DNA of 64,000 nt from Vandiemenella viatica (GCA_031002005.1 CM061919.1:223446739-223510738); one strand, 5' to 3'; positions 1 to 10,571 are shown, counted from the first letter of the stretch. Notes: generated from the letters alone by a model not told the origin. Numbers and translations: made by a program.

Positions 1-782
1 GACGGACCCAACACTGTACACAGTTCTTAAAAGAAAATAAGAAACACAAACACCCACCTCAAAAGATATAACCAAAAATACACCAAACACACTAATCTGA
101 ACACAAATGTATATTTAAAAGCGCGCCATCCACCAAGGAAACAGAAGACAAACGATAAACAAACCTACCGCCATGCCAAATACACCACAGTAAACACACA
201 CGGTAATTATCGTAAGAAAGTACAACACACAGAATAAATGTTAAATTCAGTGCTCAGTGCAAGTGACTTGATACTCGCAAAAATGAAGATGCAAAATGAT
301 ATTACCGGCATAATCTATGCCAAATATTGTAATTGATGGAAAATTGTAAGTAGAATTGTATATATTTATTAACATAAGCCCCATGTACAAATTAGCATAT
401 AAGAAACTAATTCATGTAAAAATACCCCACAGAACGAACCGCTGAAGATGCTTCAGACATGAAGTGAAACGCGTTCGGTGAAATAAACAAATATTCAATT
501 GCATAGGCGTAATTATTCATATAAATATTATTTATCGCAATTGAGGAAATGGCCCACAACAACCAGATGGTTTCATATTGTCTGGCAGTGTTTCGTATAG
601 ACGTTAGAAAGTATGGGTCCGAGCATTCCAACTCCAACCTGACGAAGATCGATTGGGAATGAGTGAACTGTCGTTTTTTACTTTGAAGTGATATGTAGAA
701 CACCTATCAGTGTGGCTCAGAGCGCCCCACACTGGATCGTGAAGGTACTACTGGGTCGGGCACGATACCAGTGGTCGTCATG
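1..782. other. no recognisable feature (left edge)
   Basis: AT-rich sequence with short open frames that resemble no family I know. No repeat boundaries, tRNA-like boxes or retroelement motifs were found. Confidence 0.5.
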
Positions 783-862
783 ACAGCGGTTCTTAAGGGT
801 TTCCCACAAACATCAAAGCGAATGCTGGGATGCTCCCCAATTTCCGCCTCATAAAAAACACA
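783..862 (+). mobile_element. SINE-1 core fragment
   Basis: A short piece of the SINE-1 central domain: GGGTTTCCC, then GCGAATGCTGGGATGCTCC, then CCGCCTCATAA. The tRNA-like head and the 3' tail are missing, so this is an old fragment. Confidence 0.5.
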
Positions 863-1251
863 TTTCAAAAACTAAAAATACACTTATCACACACAGAACA
901 TAGTTACACATGTCGCAGACAGATGGCAACCCTTTAAATCCCCCATTAGTGCGCGGTACGACTTGGCGGAAGGAATAAACTGCTTGGCGTCAACAAGAGC
1001 ATGGCAAGGGTGAGTAAAATTCATCAAAGGCAATCGGTCCTCAATCCTGGGAATAGGTGATTAAGAAAAAGAAGAAGGAAGGTGTAGTAACTTCTGTTTT
1101 GCAGGAAGGAACTAATGACAGATGATTGAACAGAACCCTTCATCACATTAAACGTTCTCTTTAAAATTCTTTTGCGGTTAAGTGTTTCAGGCGTCCGTTA
1201 GGTCAAGATAAATCATTCCAGTGAATTCTTCATTTTCTATTTCATCCTCAA
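863..1251. other. unique AT-rich sequence
   Basis: Nothing recognisable. The last 12 bases (1240-1251, TTTCATCCTCAA) are the left target duplication of the SINE that follows. Confidence 0.5.
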
Positions 1252-1493
1252 ATTTTTTTTTTTTTTAACTGCTGAACGTCTCTTAACAGCGAGGTCTTTA
1301 GAGACCGGAAAGGATGGGGGCAAGGAATGGGAAGGAATTTGGGCATCGATATTTGAAGGAAGCATCCCGGCATTTGCCTGGAGTGATTTGGGAAACCATG
1401 GAAAACCCAAATCTGGATGCCCAGACGGGGATTCAAACCGCCGTCCTCCCGAATGCGAGGCCAGAACGCTAACCGTTACACTACCACGCTCGG
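1252..1493 (-). mobile_element. SINE-1b copy, full length
   Basis: tRNA-derived SINE on the minus strand. Read in its own direction it has a head with an A-box-like segment (GTGTAACGGTTAGCG) and a B-box (GGTTTGAATCC type, 1430-1445), then the conserved core (CCATGGTTTCCCAAATCACT, GGCAAATGCCGGGATGC), then the SINE-1b tail (GGTCTCTAAAGACCTCGC, AGAGACGT) ending in A-rich sequence, seen as poly-T at 1253-1266. The 12-bp flanks TTTCATCCTCAA (1240-1251) and TTTCATCCTGAA (1494-1505) are a target-site duplication with one mismatch. It would be transcribed by RNA polymerase III and moved by LINE proteins supplied in trans. Confidence 0.88.
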
Positions 1494-1680
1494 TTTCATC
1501 CTGAACGTTTACTACGTAACCATAGCATGGTTTTTACAAGAGCTCATTTATCCATGAACCACTCGAAGGCCTGAGCATTAGGCGTTCTAATATTTGCTTA
1601 AGATGTGAAAGAGAAGAAACACTCTGCTGAATATTCTAGGATTTTGTTACTTTCCAGGTCTGAGATAGTACGTGGTCAGA

Positions 1681-1708
1681 AACACACACACACACACACA
1701 CACGCACA

Positions 1709-1744
<36 letters not shown>
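1681..1744. repeat. (CA)n followed by poly(A)
   Basis: A CA-dinucleotide run (about 1682-1707) leads directly into about 35 A residues. It is a compound microsatellite. The poly(A) could be the tail of an unrecognised retroposed sequence, but no body was seen upstream. Confidence 0.9.
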
Positions 1745-1746
<2 letters not shown>

Positions 1747-1998
1747 GTGTTACAATCTTAAATGTGTCCTTGTAAAGAATGAAAATACATATTGTGAACT
1801 GTAAATAAGTATTCTCAAAGCCAAAAAAACAATGTTTTGTTTCAGCATCTAGCATTTACATTTAATGTTATTGATTTTGTAATTAAATTTATTTGTAATT
1901 CGTAATGGCTACTCCAGATGGAGACAGCATCATAAAATGGAGGTTAGTCATGTTTATCTAAAACCAGTACCCGCAACGTGTGATCAGTCAGTTGTTGG

Positions 1999-2660
1999 GT
2001 GTTGCTATCCGGCGTCGTAAGCTACTTATCATTTTCAGCAGCAGGCAGCCAATCTTCTCTTGCCTTGTTTTATGAAACGTCATTCGTCATGGCGTGTATT
2101 TTTCCATCCCAGACCCTCACGTGTTCTCTGTTGCGTGAGCCCCTCTCCTCCTACGGTTCACTTCCGCCTCGCTTTCCGGTTCCCGCTAAAACTGCATTTT
2201 CTCCCCCCTTTCTGTGACCAATATTATTCCAAAAACTCTCCGGTCTGTTTCCTGAACTGACAAAAAAGGGAAAAGAGCGGGAGCCCCGGGACGAGGCGAC
2301 ACACACAAGAATAATAAAAGAGAGATATGGGAGATGGGAGAGAAGCGTAAAGTATTTATGATTGAAAGCGGGGTGCGGAGCCGCAATCTACTTTGAGCAG
2401 GCGCTGCGATCCTGTCCCCCCCACCACTCCTCCCTCCCCTCCTGTACAATGACGCGTGCCCTAGTGTTTACACACACACACGCAGAGTGGTGGGGGCGGG
2501 GGGCTGCGGTGCGTGAGGTTAAGCCTCTAGGGACATCGGAGGCTCGTACACACACTTGGAATCCTGCCTGGGATAATCGCTGTCTGTATTGTCAGCCAAT
2601 GTGCCTAGATGTCAGATGACGTCATCTCTTTACTGACGCTGGGTCTCATGTCTGAGTTTG
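1999..2660. promoter_or_regulatory. GC-rich unique stretch with palindromic CRE
   Basis: This segment is markedly more GC-rich than its surroundings and contains no repeat I recognise. It has a consensus CRE, TGACGTCA (2617-2624), inside a 14-bp palindrome (2614-2627), with a CCAAT box at 2596-2600 just upstream and another CCAAT near 2048. There is also a G-rich run near 2489-2503. The combination suggests a promoter or enhancer, possibly with a first exon, but no splice-supported open frame was found and chance matches are possible. Confidence 0.3.
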
Positions 2661-3064
2661 TTTCCAAAATCTTAGACATCAGTGTACGGAACCGAGAACC
2701 AAGTTTCTCATGAAGCTCAGTCTCTCATTTGCTATTATGCGTACCTCATGTTTTTGAGTTATAAGTTAAGAAAGAAGATTGTGAAAAATATAAAAAATGA
2801 AAGAGAGTATTGCGAAACATCTTGTGATGTATGGTTCGGATCTTTAGGACAAGTCATATTTTTTTCCTGCCTTCTTTATGAGCTGAAAGGTTGAATTAAA
2901 CATTGATTCAACGTTTCTGATTGTATTTAAATGCATATTCAGACAATTTTCCTAGTTTTGGTCATATTTCGATAATGTTTATGGACATATGGTCATATTT
3001 TGAGGAAAAACCTGGTAATTTTTTTATAGTACCGGAAATTCACTAAGTTCGTTGGTAGAGGAGG

Positions 3065-3332
3065 CTTAAACACGGGCCCTCAGTCCAGATGGGCGACCTT
3101 TTTTTATTACTTTAGCTCTGCCAAGTTGCTGGTTGGGGCCCCCTGAGCTGAGCTTGGGGGCCCCTGAGCAGTATCGTATCTAAAAAAAGTTCGCCCATTT
3201 GCCCTGAATGCCCCGTGGGCCCTCTGAGCTTCACTTGGGGGCCCCCTCAGCTGCGCTCAGGGGTCCCCTGAGCGTGGGGGTCCCGGAGCACTGCACAGCC
3301 TAGCCCTATGGTAGCTGCGCCCCTGGGCTTTG
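3065..3332 (-). mobile_element. hAT-like non-autonomous element remnant
   Basis: The minus strand starts with CAGGGGCGCAGCTACC (about 3316-3331), a hAT-type terminus. The body is repeated GGGGCCCC/CTGAGC blocks and contains two 'TTCGCCCATTTG/GTCGCCCATCTG'-like units (near 3190 and 3090). The opposite terminus is degraded, so no 8-bp duplication could be confirmed. The 'GCCCAT' blocks resemble those in the hAT MITE at 38.9 kb, which suggests related families. Confidence 0.5.
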
Positions 3333-3534
3333 GTCTGTTACTACAAACTGATGTGAATTAAATTCAAGCACAATATAAGCCTGATGAGAAGAAATTAAGA
3401 TAATTTTTCACAGAACTGTACTTCTGCTATACAGGGGGGGGGGGGGAGAATTATTTTCGCAGTGGTCAGAATTCACCACTCATGAATTAAAATTATACAT
3501 TATTGTCACTCTCTAAACTTATTGTTCCTCCCGC

Positions 3535-3965
3535 CTTTTAATCTCGACAATGCAGCAGAAGCAATCAATATCTCAATGAAATATCCTCAGTCAACGTTAA
3601 ATCTGCAATGAATCAGTGAGTAGACCTACCGTCATGCCGAAAGTAAAATGTTCTGAAAGTGCGAAGTTACGTAAGGGAATTTAGAGAGGAGTATTTTAGT
3701 ACTGATGAAAGAGTTCTATTCTCTAAAACGATTTAAAATTTAATTTCCCAATAGTGCAGCGAGTGCATGGAAACAAATTATGCTGTCTACAGGAAAGCAA
3801 CACTACTAGATAAAATAAATGATGTACAATTGAGCGTGTTTTGACGTATAGTAAATTTAAATGCTTGGTTATATTTTTTAATTTTTAGGTCAAATTTACC
3901 CATTTTGAAGTCAATATTTACCCGCATATTTCTCTATTTTTTAGGTCATAAAGAGCCGAACTCTA
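3535..3965 (+). mobile_element. dispersed repeat, possible BED-finger hAT remnant
   Basis: This segment aligns along most of its length with the reverse complement of 62215-62680 in the same window. From ATG at 3634 it reads MPKVKCSESAKLRKG before stops appear. That start resembles the N-terminus of BED/CGGBP1-like zinc-finger proteins of hAT origin, and the partner copy contains a VTDEKVLLC-x-LCEIKVTS-like stretch that fits such a finger. Both copies are riddled with stops, so this is a pseudogene-like remnant. The repeat relationship is seen directly; the family assignment is inference. Confidence 0.45.
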
Positions 3966-4268
3966 GTCATAAGTCTTGAGTGAATGGTTAAATTCTTAGG
4001 AGAAGGATTATCTTTTGACGAATACAAAGTTTGGAGTAAATAGAGACTACGTAATTAGTTCAGGAAGAGATGAAAGAAAGATTGTATCATATCCGTCGAG
4101 ACTGATGACAACAAAACAAAAAATATACATGCTATCTCTATTAATCAGATAATACTGATATTTTTTACTGTGGTACTATAGCCGATATACATTCACATTG
4201 ATTTATATTATCGCAGGCGTGCCCGCCCAGTTGGTTCATTGTCATACCTGGTAACTAAAATCGTCTAT

Positions 4269-4422
4269 AACCCGTTCAGTTAACAGAGACGGATCATGGT
4301 CTATACCTAGTCCACTCTCCCTACCCCCTCGCTCTTACATAGACCTAGCGGTCAACTTGCAGTGGTAGGAATGGAAGGGTTGCGGAACATGGCCTTGAGT
4401 CGCAGTTTAGAGTTTAAAGAAC
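4269..4422 (-). mobile_element. MITE-D copy
   Basis: Short element with inverted ends: CCCGTTCAGTTAACAGAGAC at the left, and CCTTGAGTCGCAGTTTAGAG at the right, whose reverse complement gives the same CGACTCAAGG motif. The same ends occur at 30.1/31.27 kb and 52.9/53.06 kb. It has no coding potential. The superfamily is uncertain. Confidence 0.5.
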
Positions 4423-5133
4423 ATAAGATAGATTTTATTTGGATTTTCCAGTGAAAAAATGAAAAAAGAAAAATGTTACTCGTATACCTGACATGCTAAA
4501 AAAATCTAACCCTTTACTTCTAAGGAACCCGCTACAATATTACTACAAACGTTTAAATTTCAGTTTTCGGTCAACGAAACGGCAAACGTGTGCAAATTTG
4601 AAATCTGAAACTTATTTCGTTTACGAGCAGGAGAGGCCAGCAGCTAGAGTTGCCACTTTTTTCTGTTGAAAAATAAAAGTATATTTATGTTTTGGATGGC
4701 AAAAAAGTACAATTTGTAGAAAAAAAGTACATTTACTTTTTATGTTTTAATACACTTTTTCATTGCTTTTGACACATTCTACAAATACTTATTCTTCCTA
4801 GAAATTCCACAGCATCTGTACAGTCTATATTTAAATTAAAATACACGAAAGCTCGTACTTTGGCAAATGAGTAAAACGTTTATTATATACACGGGAGTGT
4901 CCATAAACTACGTAGATCCATTTTGGCCTCCTGCGAATCCCCCTCCACTCACGTTGCCCGACGTGACTTTTACCTCTATACCCCTCACCCCCGCCACGTA
5001 GCACGTAGCTTTTTTCCCTATTGATTCCACTCTCGTCAACTACCCTAAATTACATACAGAGATAATTAAATGACGGAAATAAATGTTCACATCCTGTTAT
5101 GTGTTCTGTATCTCATTTTAACTGTGACAAATA

Positions 5134-6561
5134 CACAGACGGAAAAAAAAATCCCAACACCAAGAAAGACTTGTGTTAGATAAACGAAATTTGGTAGGCG
5201 TGTTTATACATCTGAAAGATGACATCGATTCAAATTTCGCGCTTCGCGCATAAGTGTGGCGCTAGTAGCGCTACTCAGAGCTTGCAAATCAGGTTTGCTT
5301 TAAATACGCGCTGTAAAGTTTGTGAACGTTATTTACCGCTGAGATTTGACATAGTGAGTTGATGTTAGCCAAGAATGCCTTTAAGAAGACGAAGAAGCCA
5401 TTATCAACAGCTCACCGAGTTTGAACGAGGTCGTGTAATAGGGCTACGAGAAGGTGGATTTTCTTTTCGCGATATTGCAGAAAGACTTGGCCGGAATGTA
5501 TCCACTGTGCATGATTGTTGGGTGCAGTGGTCAAGGGATGGTACTGCCTCAAGAAGACCGGGTTCCGGGAGGCCACGTGGCACTACTGAGAGGGAAGACC
5601 GCTGTATTCGGCGTACAGCTGTGGCGCATCGTACTGCGTCTGCGGCAGAAATTCGAGCTGCAGTTGGTACCACAGTGACACAACGAACTGTTAGAAATCG
5701 GTTACTTCAAGGACAGCTCCGAGCCAGGCGCCCTGTAGCGTGCATTCCACTGACTACAAGCCATCGCCGTTTGCGACTCCAGTGGTGTCAAGCCAGAGCT
5801 CATTGGAGGACGGAGTGGAGATCTGTTGTGTTTTCTGATGAAAGCAGGTTCTGCCTTGGTGCCAGTGATGGCCGAGTGTTGGTCAGAAGGAGGCCAGGGG
5901 AACGCCTGCAACCAAACTGTCTGCGGCCTAGACACACTGGACCTACACCTGGAGTCATGGTCTGGGGAGCAATTTCCTATGACAGCAGGAGCACTCTTGT
6001 GGTTATACCAAACACACTGACTGCAAATTTGTACGTCAGTCTGGTAATTCAACCTGTAGTGCTGCCATTCATGAACAGCATTCAAGGGGGAGTTTTTCAA
6101 CAGGATAACGCTCGCCCTCATACCGCTGTTGTCTCGCAACGTGCTCTACAGAGTGTCGACATGTTACCTTGGCCTGCGAGATCACCAGATCTGTCTCCAA
6201 TTGAACACGTATGGGATATCATTGGACGACAACTCCAGCATCATCCACAGCCAGCACTGACCGTCCCAGTATTGACAGCACAAGTACAACAAGCATGGAA
6301 CTCCATACCACAAAGTGACATTCGAAACCTGTATGACACAATGCATTCACGTTTGCAGGCTTGCATTCAAAATTCTGGAGGTTACACCGGCTATTAATTT
6401 AACAGTATTTCACATTTGAAATGCATTTTCTTGAGCTTAAATTAACCTGTGATCTTGAAAATTTAATCAATTAAACATGTTAACTTGACAAATGCATTGT
6501 CCAAATTTCATTACTCTACAATAATTTTTTCTTGGTGTTGGGATTTTTTTTTCCGTCTGTG
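5134..6561 (+). mobile_element. complete Tc1-like transposon
   Basis: A 1428-bp Tc1/mariner element with perfect 34-bp terminal inverted repeats starting CACAGACGG and running to CACCAAGAAA. It is flanked by the TA target duplication at 5132-5133 and 6562-6563. It holds one intact transposase frame (5375-6397), a roughly 200-bp leader and a roughly 160-bp trailer. The second copy at 49.6 kb appears identical over every shared part I compared, which points to recent movement. Everything a self-mobile element needs seems to be present. Confidence 0.95.
5375..6397 (+). CDS. Tc1-family transposase, intact
   Basis: A 340-residue DDE transposase, the usual length for Tc1 enzymes. It would bind the element's inverted repeats in the nucleus and cut and paste it into TA sites. 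Residues about 10-60 form a PAIRED-like helix-turn-helix (FERGRVIGLREGGFSFRDIA, then GRNVSTVHDCW). A GSGRPRGT AT-hook-like GRPR motif lies at 63-70, and a second HTH (TVTQRTVRNRL) at 100-110. The catalytic triad is D155 (VVFSDESRF), D244 (FQQDNARPHT) and E277 (SPDLSPIEHVW). By my count 32 residues separate D244 and E277, against 34 in classical Tc1. The ATG at 5375 starts a typical basic N-terminus (MPLRRRRSHY). There is no frameshift or internal stop. The family is also common in other arthropods (from memory), which fits horizontal spread. Confidence 0.95.
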   Translation: MPLRRRRSHYQQLTEFERGRVIGLREGGFSFRDIAERLGRNVSTVHDCWVQWSRDGTASRRPGSGRPRGTTEREDRCIRRTAVAHRTASAAEIRAAVGTTVTQRTVRNRLLQGQLRARRPVACIPLTTSHRRLRLQWCQARAHWRTEWRSVVFSDESRFCLGASDGRVLVRRRPGERLQPNCLRPRHTGPTPGVMVWGAISYDSRSTLVVIPNTLTANLYVSLVIQPVVLPFMNSIQGGVFQQDNARPHTAVVSQRALQSVDMLPWPARSPDLSPIEHVWDIIGRQLQHHPQPALTVPVLTAQVQQAWNSIPQSDIRNLYDTMHSRLQACIQNSGGYTGY

Positions 6562-6693
6562 TAATATAAATGGAAAGCTACTTGACCTGATTCGGAACTC
6601 CACACCCTTCCCCTCACGTAGCCCAGCGTATCTTTCCAGCCAACCCCTCTCCCCCTTTTTTATACAGAACTACGTAGTTTATGGACGCTCCCC

Positions 6694-8365
6694 AAATTTT
6701 ACATGCAACTCATTCAGAAGTATTTTTTCTTCAAGTAAACTATATATTAACATTTTCCAATTGATGCAGTTTTAAAGCTTCAATTACACACCAAATTTTC
6801 ATATTGAAAGGGTGATTTTAAATTAAAGTTGAGAATAACCAATTTTCTTCAGTGCAAGCGAAGCAATCCTACAGATAGTCAATAGCTTTGTCGTCCGAAT
6901 ACTATATCTATACGTAAAAATTCCACCAGTGGTGTAAGAATGTTTGTTGGCTAAAAAAAGAGTATTTTTGACGTACTTTCTTACTTTCGTAGATTATAGG
7001 GCACGCCCACGTGAAATAGAGTACAATACTCTCGTACAATCGAGTACGGTTGGCAATCCTACCTACAACAGACCTTCAGCGGCAACAATAGGGCTCATTT
7101 TGCTTATGAGAACGGAATGGTGTTAGTAAACTGGGAAATGCGATCTTCCTGCAGTTAACACATGGTGAAGGGCATCCGTGGAATACACGAGATCTTTCCG
7201 CTCCTATCGAGGTATGGACAGCAAGAGCTCAAAATTGGCTGAAACTACTTCGTGAGCGCGTGAAGATTTGAGTGGGACCTCACAGGTGGTCGCAGTCAGG
7301 TGAGCAGGCTGTCCTACTTACAGTTGCGTACACCTGCCGCGAGCCTAATCATTATGTAATAAAGTCGGACTACTTACCCGCTGGCTCACTAATTAATGCA
7401 AGCTGAGCGCCTGTAATTAACCGAGGCTACCATTCAGAGGTAATCTTTGGGGATGCCGACAGGACAACAACCCATCTTAAAAATTTAACAACTGTCGCTG
7501 AAACAAAAACAAAAAGGAACTGGTGGCTACCAAGAGAGAACGCACAATGGCAAATAATATTTATTCTCCACGATTCCCCAGTGCGATTCTGGTCCTATCT
7601 TTGTCCGTTTCTATTTGTATAATCGGATCTTAGAATTTAATCCGGTCTCCGTAGTTCTCAGCCATGTCGCTTACCTGAGTATGTCGAGCGATTATGTGTT
7701 GTGGGCTAAAATAACAAAAACTAAACCATTATAATTTTATTACCGTCCCTCCGTCTGTCAGAGTTCCGCAATTCGATCACCTTTGCATCGTTTGTCATCA
7801 AATATCATAGGGAGATTTAATTTGTTGACCGCAAAACAGATCCGGAAAAAATTTAATCCTTGAATCTATGGGATAAACTGGGCATGCCATACCAAGGCTG
7901 GACGTATCTCTGATTGAAAGCTACCTTAGTGTTGACCTTCCGTTTAAATCGAACTTGTCCATGCTGAATTCAATCATAGTTATTTTGACTTGAGCAACAC
8001 TGAATATGATAGCGTCCTGATGTGCTTTTTTTACCTACGCAGGCATCTCGCTTATTGTATCGGCCAGCTATGTCGTATCCTTTAAGTCTAGAGATCGCTT
8101 TGATCCTCTTAAATTCTACTGGCTTGTTGAATCGTTGTAAGCAATATATTACGCTTAGAGTTATATTATCTTGCGTTAGTTTTGCAGTAGTGCCACAGTT
8201 TACCCTTAATCTCATAAAATGACAGAGTTGTTAAAAAGTGAAATTATAGTTTATTTGACAGCTACCGAGATACCAATTAAACCGTGCTGGTAGTTCAACG
8301 GGCACTTAATGTAGATGATGTAGACCGCTGGGGCTGAAATCTCGATTTTTACTATCTAAATTCCC
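6694..8365. other. no recognisable feature
   Basis: AT-rich unique sequence with short non-conserved frames. A moderately GC-rich patch at 7110-7400 matched nothing I know. Confidence 0.5.
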
Positions 8366-8368
8366 TAA

Positions 8369-8576
8369 GGGGCGTCCATGAATTACGTGAGGTGTTCTTC
8401 CGGACCCCTCCTAAGATGTCGTGAGATTTTGACGGAACCCCCCCCCCTTGCTAAGCGACCTCGTACTTTTTCTGAGACCTTTTTTTAAGCTCTCCTCCTT
8501 CCGAGGGCGATTATAACCTTCCCCCCCCCTTGAAGTCGTTTTTCACGTTGATTCTGTTTTTTTTTTATTTTTTTTA

Positions 8577-8621
<45 letters not shown>

Positions 8622-8715
8622 CTATACTGTCCTTCAAGAATTTCAAAACTTTACGCGAGATTTCGGTTGATCTCCCCCCTCCCTATTTCACCTCACGTAA
8701 TTATTGGACACCCCC
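8369..8715. mobile_element. MITE-2 copy, TAA target duplication
   Basis: A 347-bp non-coding element. The left end is GGGGCGTCCATGAATTACGT and the right end is the near-inverted CACGTAATTATTGGACACCC. TAA flanks both sides (8366-8368 and 8716-8718), a 3-bp TWA duplication typical of PIF/Harbinger. The interior carries poly-C tracts and a very long poly-T run (about 8561-8617). It aligns with the element at 58.04-58.43 kb in the same orientation and with 23.55-23.85 kb in reverse. Confidence 0.85.
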
Positions 8716-8792
8716 TAACAGCTCGCAGGACAAGAAAATTAGTCCTCTCATGAGTTACCAAGGTTTCCCCGCTGATGGTGAGTCATCGCAAC

Positions 8793-9003
8793 ATTTTTTT
8801 TTTAAATGGCGTTCGGCCTTCTAGCCATTCAGCCAGCAACTGTGTTTATAGTATCTTCTCATATTATTGATTATCACAAGTGACAGGACAACACAGGACG
8901 AACACAACACTTAATTAAAACCACCCATGCCCTGGGCCGGACTCGAACCGGCGACCCCTACAACGTGAAGCCAGCTCGCTAGCCCCGCGCTACCGGGGTC
9001 GGC
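8793..9003 (-). mobile_element. SINE-3, tRNA-derived
   Basis: Read on the minus strand: a tRNA-like head (CCCCGGTAGCGCGGGGCTAG, then a B-box CCGGTTCGAGTCCGGCCC at about 8937-8954), a body containing GTCCTGTGTTGTCCTGTCAC, and a 3' end GAAGGCCGAACGCC followed by A-rich sequence (T-run at 8793-8803). The head and body differ from SINE-1 and SINE-2, so this is a separate family. No target duplication was identified. Confidence 0.65.
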
Positions 9004-9061
9004 TCGCAACATATTCACGTTAGTGCGAAGAGCTATAGCGAAATATAAAACTCTACCTACG

Positions 9062-9284
9062 GAACGTGGTGGGTGAGTGGTAAAGAACGCTCTGGTATTA
9101 TATTCAGGAGGACTCCGATTCGAATCTCCGGTAGGCCATCAAATTGCAGTTTCCCGAAATCACTGCAGGCGAACGCCGGGATGGTTTCTCCAAAAGTCCA
9201 TGGCAGAATTCCTTCCCATACCTTGTCCCGGTTCCTTTCCCACCTCTAATGACCTCATAAATGCATAAAAAATAATAAAATGCA
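9062..9284 (+). mobile_element. SINE-1 copy, full length
   Basis: Head GTGGTGGGTGAGTGGTAA with a 2-3 base insertion, B-box GATTCGAATCTCC, core TTCCCGAAATCACTGCAGGC and GAACGCCGGGATGG, tail CTAATGACCTC followed by an A-rich end. The usual GACGTCGACGAGGCG tail motif is lost. It lies immediately downstream of SINE-3, in the opposite orientation. Confidence 0.8.
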
Positions 9285-10560
9285 ACGCTGTCGTCGACAA
9301 ACACATGTGGGGTCTTTTGGTGCCGACCTTTCGCCTTACCTTACCTTAATTTTGTTGTTAATAGCGCTACTTATGTTTGTTTCATCGCTGAATTCTTCGA
9401 TCTCACTGATAATCGCAAGATGATGCTGTGGCTACCACACGATGTAGCAGTATACCTTAGGGCGTTAACTCACAATCATCATCTACTATGTGTCACAAGG
9501 CACGTGTTAATCATTACGGTATTTAAACGGTTACCAGTGATCAGTAACGGCAGTAATCATGTTTTTACTCGCACCCTTTATATAATATACTTTCACAAGG
9601 AATATAAAGACAGAAGTTAGGGAATCATTTTGTCATCAGATATGAAAAATAAAGTTTTCACTCATCGCAGTCATTCGATGGAATCAACAACTCTTTTACT
9701 CAACTTCACCATCTAAATATTATAATACACAGTGTTGACTGCGGTAGCTTAATATGAATTGTGATACCCGATTCATCTTTGTATGTCAAGGAAGAGCGTG
9801 TTTTAAGGTGTGTAATGTTTGTCCCACATATATTACTCATTGTTAGGGACTCGCTTTCTGTATTCAACCACTATTAATCGGGGGGTAAATGCCGTAAATT
9901 GACCATGTTTTCCTTCCATTACCTGTATCCACTACGCTAATTACAATTTCCTAGCGCCCTTTGTTTGATCACTGGACGACCGAAAACACTTGTCTGGCAG
10001 CGCGATTCGATTAGTCTTCCCACCCTATCGATAATCGATCGCTTATTGAAGAGGTGAGCGTATGCAAACAATCGTTTCCACAGACAATGCAGTTGATTAC
10101 CACTGTTTCATCGGAATTTCTACAACGACTGACTATAAGAAATGAGTATAAACGAACAGTCGGATGTGTTTGTTTGCTCTTGTGTGTTGAGAACTTGAAA
10201 ACAACGCACTGTAGCGTTTTGATGACATCTGACCATATGATTCTCACCAACAAACTAGCTTCCTTACTTTAAAGAGATATTGTCAATGCTTCTCGGGAAT
10301 ATTTAATATAAATATATGAGGACTCAGTTTTATTAAACAAAAATACGTTTTCGAATATGCAGTTTGAAGGTCTAGATATACGGCGCTACGTGCTTGCATT
10401 ATTATTCTGGTTGTGGGCTATTTTTTCCACAATTACGAGATTTTATGAATAATAGGTATAAAAGTGAATAAAGTACTGTGCCATACCGCCATGTAAAGAT
10501 CATCACCACATCTCCAATGATGATACCTCACACCATAAGGGCGAAACTCTTCTGGAAACA
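9285..10560. other. no recognisable feature
   Basis: Unique AT-rich sequence. Short open frames on both strands show no domain. Confidence 0.5.
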
Positions 10561-10571
10561 CTCACCGTAAC

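Larger units (their letters stand above)
4893..6693. mobile_element. MITE-1 copy a, split by Tc1
   Basis: The left end GGGAGTGTCCATAAACTACG and right end CGTAGTTTATGGACGCTCCC are inverted repeats. The body (4893-5131 plus 6564-6693) aligns base by base with MITE-1 copies at 13.5 and 18.1 kb, including the AATTACATAC..GGAGATAATTAA segment. The Tc1 element at 5134-6561 interrupts it between GACAAA and ATATAAATGGAAAGC. The uninterrupted copies read GACAAATG-CTATGAATG and GAAAAATG-TTATTAAAGG at that point. The TIRs resemble MITE-2, and both may be Harbinger derivatives. Confidence 0.85.

Noticed and set aside
1682..1744. CRISPR-like or satellite array
   Set aside because: Only simple dinucleotide and homopolymer runs; no spacer-repeat structure anywhere in the window.
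5404..6139. 89-145-codon frames antisense or out of frame to the Tc1 transposase
   Set aside because: Shadow frames of the transposase; they recur identically in the second copy only because the DNA is identical.
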